NCBI GenBank assembly: GCA_004356265.1
Contig: SMXK01000128.1
Coordinates: 1 to 12,416 of the forward strand
Length of the DNA: 12,416 nt
Direction of reading: 5' to 3'
Source of the DNA: Bacteroidota bacterium
GTDB lineage: Bacteria > Bacteroidota > Rhodothermia > Rhodothermales > UBA10348
Shown here: piece after piece, positions 6,493 through 12,416 of the stretch
Layout: each line of letters opens with the position of its first letter
Position numbering within the stretch: position 1 is the first letter of the stretch
Position numbers and translations under genes: made by a program
The notes under the pieces: generated by a model
Seen by the model: the letters and a program-made list of their open reading frames with translations, nothing else
Told to the model about the DNA's origin: nothing
The model's database searches: none

Positions 6493-9400
6493 ATGTCGTC
6501 ATTTTGCCATCTGCATTGCCACACCCAGTATTCCCTCCTCGACGGAGCTGCCCGAATAAAAAGGCTCATCGCTAAGGCGGGCGAACTTGAAATGCCGGCG
6601 ATTGCGATCACTGACCACGGAAATCTGTTCGGGGTTCCTGAATTTTATACGACCACACGTAAGGCTGGCATATCGCCCATTATCGGCTGTGAATTCTATA
6701 TCACACCGGTCGCCATGGACGACCGGACCGACAGAACCCGGTATCATCAGGTTCTGCTCGCGAAAAATAAGGCCGGTTATCAAAATCTGATCAAGCTGTC
6801 CTCGATCTCGTACACAAAAGGGTATTATTACAAACCTCGAATAGACCGAGAAATCCTCCGAGCGCACAGCGAAGGATTGATCGCCACAACGTGTTGTCTG
6901 CAGGGTGAAGTGTTACAGGCAATCCTGAAAAAAGGCGAGCAGGCTGCTCGCGCAGTTTTTGAGTCGTACCTGGAGATTTTCGGAGACGACTATTATATAG
7001 AGATCCAGTGCCACAACATCCCGGACCAGGACACTTGCAACGAAGTTTTACTCCGCTGGTCAAAGGAATATAATGTAAAAGTGGTGGCAACCAACGATGT
7101 CCATTATGTGGACCAGAAAGATTCCGCTGCGCAGGATGTTCTTTTGTGTCTGCAAACCGGGAAAGATCTTGCGGATCCGAATCGAATGCGATTTGAGAAC
7201 GACCAATTTTTCCTTAAGAGTTTGTCGGAGATGGAACTTGCGCTGCGCGATGTGCCGGATGACATGGTCCGAGAGGCGATCGAAACCACCAATATTATCG
7301 CCGAGAAGTGCAAGTTGGAGCTTCCAATGGGGCATCTTTTAATTCCGCATTACCCTCTTCCCGATGAATTCAAGGACGATACCGACGGTTATTTGCGCCA
7401 TCTCACGTTCGATCGAGCCCGAGAACGACTGGGAGAGATGTCACTCGAAGCAGAAGAGCGACTGAACTATGAATTGGGAATCGTGAAACAGATGGGGTAT
7501 GCGGGATATTTCCTGATTGTCCAGGATTTCACGACTGCAGCTCGCGAGTTGGGCGTGAGTGTTGGACCCGGGCGTGGCTCTGCCGCCGGCTCGCTCATTG
7601 CTTTTTGTCTCGCTATCACCAATGTTGATCCGCTCAAATATGACTTACTCTTTGAGCGATTTCTGAACCCGGAGCGGGTCTCGATGCCTGACATCGATAT
7701 TGATTTTGATGATCGCGGACGGTCTAAAGTGATTGACTACGTAGTCAAAAAATATGGCCGCGAAAACGTGTGTCAGATTATCACGTTTGGTACGATGGGT
7801 GCGCGTTCCGTTATTCGGGACGTTTCCCGTGTTCTGAGTATTCCGCTGCACGAGGCCGACCGTATCGCCAAGCTGATCCCCGAAGGCCCCGGCGTGTCTC
7901 TGGAATCCGCTATGGAAGACGTTCCGGAATTTCGAAAATTACTCCAGAGTCCGGATGAGAATATCCGAAATCTGATGCATTATGCGCGCGTTCTGGAAGG
8001 CTCTGCGCGACACACTGGTGTACACGCCGCCGGCGTGATAATCGCTCCCGGAGACGTGAGCAATTATGTACCCATTTCCATCGCAAAAGGAAAAGCCGGA
8101 GCCGACGACGTTGTAATAACGCAATATGACGGCAAATGGGTTGAGTCATTCGGTTTGCTGAAGATGGACTTCCTAGGGCTCAAAACCCTCAGCGTCATTG
8201 ATGACGCCGTGGCCCTCATCAAGGAAATGAGAGGGATTGAAATCGTACTCGATGATATTCCATTCGACGATGAGCTGACCTATTCCCTGTTTCAGAACGC
8301 CGACACCATCGCCATTTTTCAGTTTGAATCGACCGGAATGCAGGAATGGCTTCGGAAATTGCAACCAACATGCATCAACGACCTGATCGCTATGAACGCG
8401 CTGTATCGACCGGGCCCGATGGATAATATTCCGACGTATATCGCGCGGAAACACGGAAGAGAAGAGGTCACGTATCCACACGAAATGCTCAAACCAATTC
8501 TTGAGCCTACGTTTGGAATTCCAGTTTATCAGGAACAGGTCATGCAGATGGCTCAGGTGATGGGAGGATATACGCTCGGCGGCGCGGACATTCTGAGGCG
8601 GGCCATGGGCAAGAAGAAAGAATCAGAAATGGCGGAGCAGCGGGTCGTGTTCGTAGAGGGTGCGGCCGAGCGGGATGTCGACGAGAAGACCGCGAACGAA
8701 GTCTTCGACCTTATGGCAAAGTTTGCCGGGTACGGATTTAACAAATCACATGCTGCTGCATATTCGATTGTGGCATACCACACTGCGTATCTAAAGGCTC
8801 ATTATCCTGCTGAATTTCTCGCGGCAGCGATGACGAACGAAATGAACGATACGAAAAAGCTCTCAGTCGTTCTGGAGGATGCAAAACACCTGGGAATTAC
8901 GCTTCTCCCGCCATCAGTAAACAAAAGCCAGGCGCATTTTACCGTCGAATCCGGAAAGATCAGATTTGGACTGTGTGCCATTAAGGGAGTCGGTTCGAAT
9001 GCGATCGCGAACATTATCGATGTCCGCAACAAGGGCGAGAAATTTATGTCACTGTATCAGTTGACGAAATCGATCGACTCCAGAATTGTGAATAAAAAGG
9101 CTGTCGATAGCATGGCGCGAGCCGGAGCGCTTGATGAATTGGAGGGCCACAGGGCGCAGCTGGTGGAAGCCGTGGAAGCCGCCATACAGTACGGACAGAA
9201 AAGCCAGGCGGATGCGATGGCCGGAAAATTGTCCTTGTTCGGCGAAGCTGGAGGCGACGGGGCGGCGGCTCTGGAACCCAGACTGCCGACCGTAGAACCG
9301 TGGCCAAGCAATAGGATTCTTCGTGAGGAACGAGACACCGTCGGAGTGTATGTGTCAGGGCATCCCCTCGAAGCATATTTACCGGAAGTTCAGGCTTTTG

Positions 9401-9990
9401 CATCCACCCAGATTTCCGACGCACACGAACTGCTGAAAGAGACCCCCGCGGACGAGGGAGGAAATTCTTACTGGGCTAACAAGCCGAAATACAACTTCTG
9501 CGGGATCATCACCGAGGTTAATCATCGGACGAATAAGTCAGGCCGGCCCTATGCTTTTTGCCAGTTTGAAGACTTTTCGGGTCACGCGGAATTGGTCTGT
9601 TTTTCCAAAATCTACGACAAAGTGCGATCGAATCTTGTTGTTGATGAGATCGTCCTGGTAAAGGGATCCATTGAGATGCGGGGATCCCAACTAAAGGTGA
9701 TAGCGCAGGATATCACACCAATGTGGAAAGTGCGCTCTGAGATGGTAAAGTCCTTGATTTTACGAATCGACGCAGATCGGTTTTCGCACGTTGAACTGGA
9801 CGCGTTATCGGCGCTTCTCGAGCACAACCGCGGCGGATGCAAGTTGATTTTTGAGTTGATCTCGCGCGAGGCCCCGGAGCCCCAACGAATCATGAGTCGA
9901 ACGAAAGTGATCGACCCGACCGATGATCTGATGACCGGTATCAAGGCTATCTTCGGGCCACGCGCTATAATCGTCAAAGGAGATGCTTGA
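6493..9990 (+). CDS. dnaE: DNA polymerase III subunit alpha
   Basis: Replicative polymerase catalytic subunit, 1165 residues from ATG 6493, the normal length for DnaE1 and without an intein. The upstream in-frame TTG (6478) is rejected because family members begin near MSxFxHLHxHT. The PHP domain (1-270) keeps HLHCHTQYSLLDG (6-18), DHGN (41-44), GCEF (66-69), YHQVLLAKN (84-92) and NDVHY (201-205). The polymerase core has VGPGRGS (357-363), PDIDID (399-404, catalytic Asp400 and Asp402), KMDFLG (557-562, Asp559 as third catalytic Asp) and NKSHAAAYS (750-758). Helix-hairpin-helix follows around GVG (832-834). KLSLF (912-916) fits the internal beta-clamp binding motif, and an OB fold starts near residue 1000. 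No clear Shine-Dalgarno is seen. It is the first of four plus-strand genes; the next begins 162 bases after its stop. Confidence 0.98.
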   Translation: MSSFCHLHCHTQYSLLDGAARIKRLIAKAGELEMPAIAITDHGNLFGVPEFYTTTRKAGISPIIGCEFYITPVAMDDRTDRTRYHQVLLAKNKAGYQNLIKLSSISYTKGYYYKPRIDREILRAHSEGLIATTCCLQGEVLQAILKKGEQAARAVFESYLEIFGDDYYIEIQCHNIPDQDTCNEVLLRWSKEYNVKVVATNDVHYVDQKDSAAQDVLLCLQTGKDLADPNRMRFENDQFFLKSLSEMELALRDVPDDMVREAIETTNIIAEKCKLELPMGHLLIPHYPLPDEFKDDTDGYLRHLTFDRARERLGEMSLEAEERLNYELGIVKQMGYAGYFLIVQDFTTAARELGVSVGPGRGSAAGSLIAFCLAITNVDPLKYDLLFERFLNPERVSMPDIDIDFDDRGRSKVIDYVVKKYGRENVCQIITFGTMGARSVIRDVSRVLSIPLHEADRIAKLIPEGPGVSLESAMEDVPEFRKLLQSPDENIRNLMHYARVLEGSARHTGVHAAGVIIAPGDVSNYVPISIAKGKAGADDVVITQYDGKWVESFGLLKMDFLGLKTLSVIDDAVALIKEMRGIEIVLDDIPFDDELTYSLFQNADTIAIFQFESTGMQEWLRKLQPTCINDLIAMNALYRPGPMDNIPTYIARKHGREEVTYPHEMLKPILEPTFGIPVYQEQVMQMAQVMGGYTLGGADILRRAMGKKKESEMAEQRVVFVEGAAERDVDEKTANEVFDLMAKFAGYGFNKSHAAAYSIVAYHTAYLKAHYPAEFLAAAMTNEMNDTKKLSVVLEDAKHLGITLLPPSVNKSQAHFTVESGKIRFGLCAIKGVGSNAIANIIDVRNKGEKFMSLYQLTKSIDSRIVNKKAVDSMARAGALDELEGHRAQLVEAVEAAIQYGQKSQADAMAGKLSLFGEAGGDGAAALEPRLPTVEPWPSNRILREERDTVGVYVSGHPLEAYLPEVQAFASTQISDAHELLKETPADEGGNSYWANKPKYNFCGIITEVNHRTNKSGRPYAFCQFEDFSGHAELVCFSKIYDKVRSNLVVDEIVLVKGSIEMRGSQLKVIAQDITPMWKVRSEMVKSLILRIDADRFSHVELDALSALLEHNRGGCKLIFELISREAPEPQRIMSRTKVIDPTDDLMTGIKAIFGPRAIIVKGDA

Positions 9991-10037
9991 GAAGTCTGGT
10001 ACCGGCGAATCGGTCCCGTTGCAACCCACCCTGCGAC

Positions 10038-10054
10038 TTGCCGTAACGTGGCAA
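10038..10054. other. Small dyad in the dnaE to M23 spacer
   Basis: TTGCC and GGCAA flank a seven-base centre (GTAACGT) 48 bases after the dnaE stop. No T-run follows, so it is not a convincing terminator; it could be an operator or chance. The rest of the 162-base spacer (9991-10152) shows only a distant 7-base inverted pair (GTACCGG at 9999-10005, CCGGTAC at 10071-10077) and no clear promoter. Confidence 0.2.
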
Positions 10055-10152
10055 TATGACTGAAAAAGGCCCGGTACTACGACCATACCGCCACGACAGC
10101 CTTCCCGACCAGGATCAGTTCCCACCCCGGATATCGGCAAATACATTTTTAC

Positions 10153-11535
10153 ATGCAGCGATCAGAGACAGACGGGAAAAACACACCTTACGCCAATGCT
10201 GCTGGTGGATGGATATTTCGATTGTTGTCCATCGCATTTTTCTCGTTTCTCATTTCCGGCTGCACGGAAATTGATGATTTAAGAGATGCCTATCGGCCAC
10301 GCAATATGCGTGAAGCCTACGAGATCGGTCTCGAATCCTCTGGCCTCGGCGATACCGAAATGGTCAGTCTCTGGCATCAGGCGGGTTCGTATGCACTGAA
10401 TAACCCGGTAATCCCCTCCTCTGCACATCGCGAGCGAGGCTTCTCAGATCCTGTACTTCCGGGAGCGTCCGGTTTCGAAATATACTTGAATCGAGGTGAA
10501 CGGCTGGTCGCTGAAACTGCCTTTCTGGCTCCGGCGTCAGGTAAAATTTTTTTAGATCTGTTTCTCGACATGGAGGCGCAGTCTCTTGGGCTGAGGCAGG
10601 TGGCGGCATCGGACTCGTCGCAACATCTCACGTTCGACGCGAATCGAACTGGGCGATATGTGCTCCGTTTGCAGCCGGAATTGCTTGTCAGCGGCGAATA
10701 TCAAGTTGAGTTTCGAAAAACATCGTCGGTTATTTTCCCGGTCGCCGGAAAAAACAGCAGCGCCATCCAGAGCCGATTCGGTGAGCCCCGGGATGGCGGC
10801 CGCAGAAGCCACCACGGAGTAGATATATTCGCCAGCCGAAGAACCCCGGTAATAGCGGCGGTAAGCGGTACCGTGTCCCGCGTTCAAAACGGAGGCCTGG
10901 GCGGTAAAACAGTCTGGTTGAGGGATGCCAGGTCCGGTTCCAGTTTTTATTACGCTCACCTCGATGAACAATTCGTGCGGCGAGGCCAGCGTGTATTGCA
11001 GGGAGATACGCTAGGACTCGTCGGAAACACCGGAAACGCCCGGACGACACCACCCCATTTGCATTTCGGGATTTACTCTAACGGTCCGATTGATCCTTAT
11101 CCTTATGTGCATTCTCCTTCTCCAAAATGGTCTCGCCTCGACGTGACCGAATCAAATATCGGAACGTGGATGCGTACCAACGTTCGAGGAGCCGTTTTAA
11201 GGAGCTCGCCAAACGATCGATCAAGCCGGCTCGCCACACTCAACCGGTTTACGAGCGTACGCGCAATAGCGGGTAGCGGCTCCTTCTACCGCGTTGTTTT
11301 GCCAGATGGAGCAACCGGGTATATATCGGACACAATGCTTGAATCGGCTCTTCTACCGATTGGTGAGATCGTTCTGACAGAATCGCGGGCGTTGCAATCG
11401 GATCCTACCGTTGCGAGCGCATCCGTCGGCGTCCAACTGGCAGGAAACAGAATACTGGTCAATGGGCGGTTTGGTGATTTTCTTCGTGTTCAGACAGAAT
11501 CCGGCCAAACGGGTTGGCTCCAGGACGCGCCGTAA
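10153..11535 (+). CDS. M23 family murein endopeptidase lipoprotein with two SH3-like domains
   Basis: A 460-residue predicted lipoprotein that should cut peptide cross-links in peptidoglycan from the periplasmic side of a membrane. A long polar start (1-20) leads to a hydrophobic run ending LISGC, with Cys37 as lipidation site. Residues 95-190 form a beta-sandwich-like region ending RYVLRLQPELLVSGEYQVEF, somewhat like a pre-peptidase C-terminal domain. The M23 domain spans about 192-318 and keeps every active-site element: SHHGVDI (zinc ligands His220 and Asp224), YYAHLD (His269) and PHLHFG (His302 and His304). Two SH3-like repeats follow (about 337-400 and 407-460; GATGYIS and GQTGWLQ end each). 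The site therefore looks active, unlike degenerate EnvC/NlpD-type regulators. The ATG at 10153 is the first start available; a shorter form from TTG would still hold the lipobox. yidD starts 61 bases downstream. Confidence 0.92.
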   Translation: MQRSETDGKNTPYANAAGGWIFRLLSIAFFSFLISGCTEIDDLRDAYRPRNMREAYEIGLESSGLGDTEMVSLWHQAGSYALNNPVIPSSAHRERGFSDPVLPGASGFEIYLNRGERLVAETAFLAPASGKIFLDLFLDMEAQSLGLRQVAASDSSQHLTFDANRTGRYVLRLQPELLVSGEYQVEFRKTSSVIFPVAGKNSSAIQSRFGEPRDGGRRSHHGVDIFASRRTPVIAAVSGTVSRVQNGGLGGKTVWLRDARSGSSFYYAHLDEQFVRRGQRVLQGDTLGLVGNTGNARTTPPHLHFGIYSNGPIDPYPYVHSPSPKWSRLDVTESNIGTWMRTNVRGAVLRSSPNDRSSRLATLNRFTSVRAIAGSGSFYRVVLPDGATGYISDTMLESALLPIGEIVLTESRALQSDPTVASASVGVQLAGNRILVNGRFGDFLRVQTESGQTGWLQDAP

Positions 11536-11596
11536 AAGAAACCTCCTTTCTGCAGCGGTTGTTAGTAAGTGGATCTGTACACAATCGGTATCCGTA

Positions 11597-11872
11597 TTGA
11601 TTTCGTTTTTCAGACAACTGCCCACCAATTTATTTACCGGATTGATCCGATTTTACCAGGCGGTCATTTCTCCCTGGTTTCCAGCCTCATGTCGATTCAC
11701 ACCTACGTGTTCTCAATACGCCATACAGGCTATCCGAGAGTACGGAGCGTTCCGGGGCGGCCTTATGGCATTGAAAAGAATCGGACGCTGTCACCCTTGG
11801 GGCGGTGGTGGTTACGATCCTCCGGTTCAACTGATTCAAAAAGAAGAGGACGCATCGAAAGCGCCATTATGA
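11597..11872 (+). CDS. yidD: Membrane protein insertion efficiency factor YidD
   Basis: A short protein of the YidD (haemolytic domain) family, which aids YidC-dependent insertion of inner-membrane proteins and lies on the cytoplasmic membrane face through an amphipathic N-terminal helix. From TTG 11597 it has 91 residues: helix LFTGLIRFYQAVISPW (12-27), the signature SCRFTPTCSQYAIQAI (31-46) with Cys32 and Cys38, and LMALKRIGRCHPWGGGGYDP (56-75) with Cys65. The reading frame is open further upstream to ATG 11411, but that part overlaps the M23 gene and has no family resemblance, so TTG 11597 is the best start I can find; no ribosome binding site confirms it. The stop overlaps the moaB start by four bases. 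In many bacteria yidD sits beside rnpA and yidC; here it does not. Confidence 0.9.
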   Translation: MISFFRQLPTNLFTGLIRFYQAVISPWFPASCRFTPTCSQYAIQAIREYGAFRGGLMALKRIGRCHPWGGGGYDPPVQLIQKEEDASKAPL

Positions 11873-12384
11873 CACCTTCGAAAAGTACCGATCAACATCG
11901 CAGCTCCGCAGATACGATTTCAGCGGATTGTGCGATTATCACATGCAGTGATACGCGGACTGAGCTCACAGACACCAGTGGCAAACAGATTCGTACTCAG
12001 CTCGAAGATTCCGGGCACCAGGTCATTCGTTATCAAATTGTGCCCGATGACATCGATCTTGTTCGATCTCTTGTCGAAAAACTGGTCGCAGATCAGGTCG
12101 ACGTGATTTTACTTAACGGCGGGACCGGAATCGCGCGGCGTGACGTAACCTACGACGTCATCGAATCGATGCTGCACAAAACACTCCCGGGGTTCGGTGA
12201 GATTTTCAGGATGTTGTCATACGAAGAAGTTGGAGCGGCAGCCATGTTATCCCGGGCGATAGCAGGTACTATTGACGGAACTCTGATATTTTCGATGCCA
12301 GGCTCTTCGAATGCTGTTCGCCTGGCAATGAGCAGGCTGATTGTGCCCGAACTCAAACACCTGGTCTGGGAATTGCGCCGATAA
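11869..12384 (+). CDS. moaB: Molybdenum cofactor biosynthesis protein MoaB
   Basis: A 171-residue member of the MoaB/MogA family, which binds molybdopterin and in related enzymes adenylates it before molybdenum insertion. Seen: CAIITCSDTRTELTDTSGK (21-39), the opening strand and loop; NGGTGIARRDVT (83-94), the pterin-binding motif; LPGFGEIFRMLSYEEVGAAA (106-125); LSRAIAG (127-133); and SMPGSSNAV (142-150). The GFGE(I/V)FRMLS(F/Y)EE(I/V)G form and the MPGS ending resemble E. coli MoaB more than MogA. Residues 1-19 are a polar extension outside the fold. The ATG at 11869 overlaps the yidD stop as ATGA, indicating translational coupling; AGAGGA lies too far upstream to be a normal ribosome binding site. 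No other molybdenum cofactor gene is in the window. The 32 bases after its stop show nothing I can call. Confidence 0.92.
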   Translation: MTPSKSTDQHRSSADTISADCAIITCSDTRTELTDTSGKQIRTQLEDSGHQVIRYQIVPDDIDLVRSLVEKLVADQVDVILLNGGTGIARRDVTYDVIESMLHKTLPGFGEIFRMLSYEEVGAAAMLSRAIAGTIDGTLIFSMPGSSNAVRLAMSRLIVPELKHLVWELRR

Positions 12385-12416
12385 GCACGCCGAGAGATCC
12401 GCTGTTGAAATTATTC

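Noticed and set aside
9044..9424. Minus-strand open frames inside dnaE
   Set aside because: They lie wholly within a confidently identified gene and give Arg/Ser/Pro-rich sequences with no recognisable domain.
6493..9990. Possible intein in dnaE
   Set aside because: Inteins occur in some related dnaE genes, but the polymerase motifs here are continuous and the length is normal.
9999..10077. Inverted pair GTACCGG/CCGGTAC after dnaE
   Set aside because: The arms are 65 bases apart with no extension and no T-run, so they do not make a credible terminator or structured RNA.
11538..11550. AGGAGG-like site on the minus strand after the M23 stop
   Set aside because: No start codon lies at a useful distance on the minus strand and no plausible minus-strand protein follows.
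11411..11596. Upstream extension of yidD to ATG 11411
   Set aside because: It overlaps the end of the M23 gene in another frame, is Arg-rich without family resemblance, and YidD proteins begin just before the amphipathic helix.
11569..11868. Upstream extension of the moaB frame through the yidD gene
   Set aside because: The open frame is a shadow of yidD. The ATG at 11869 overlaps the yidD stop as ATGA and begins just before the MoaB fold.

Overview
The window looks like chromosomal core DNA from a member of the Bacteroidota in the broad sense, most likely the Rhodothermota/Balneolota side. Four genes point there together: a DUF5117-type zinc metalloprotease lipoprotein, a DUF5103 type IX secretion plug protein, a DUF3078 outer-membrane protein, and a 57-residue histone H1-like (Hc1 family) protein. 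This placement comes from recognising protein families by eye, not from a database search. I see no insertion sequence, phage gene, CRISPR array, tRNA or rRNA.

The left half (1-6349) is all on the minus strand. Read in its direction of transcription it holds: a protein with degenerate amino-acid-kinase-like features (6349-5630); the small histone H1-like gene (5471-5298) with its own strong ribosome binding site, a good promoter candidate and a textbook terminator; then three overlapping envelope genes, a DUF3078 barrel protein (5217-4309), a polytopic membrane HEXXH metallopeptidase with a long helical tail (4334-1953) and the T9SS plug lipoprotein (2014-668); and last the beginning of a secreted metalloprotease lipoprotein (523 to beyond the left edge).

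The right half (6493-12384) is all on the plus strand: dnaE (replicative polymerase alpha subunit), an M23 murein hydrolase lipoprotein with two SH3-like domains, yidD, and moaB. yidD and moaB overlap by four bases (ATGA). The two halves diverge from a 143-base spacer (6350-6492) that carries three copies of a GGAATGAA element.

The minus-strand block reads as an outer-membrane/secretion module: a barrel, an inner-membrane peptidase and a secretion plug made from overlapping genes, next to another metalloprotease. A functional link among them is inference from overlap and orientation only. The most useful leads are the uncharacterised seven-helix peptidase tied to the T9SS plug gene, the kinase-like protein that lacks the kinase signature residues, a terminator placed where no promoter can fit before the next gene, and two matching promoter candidates of the form TTGAC-N18-TANCTTG.
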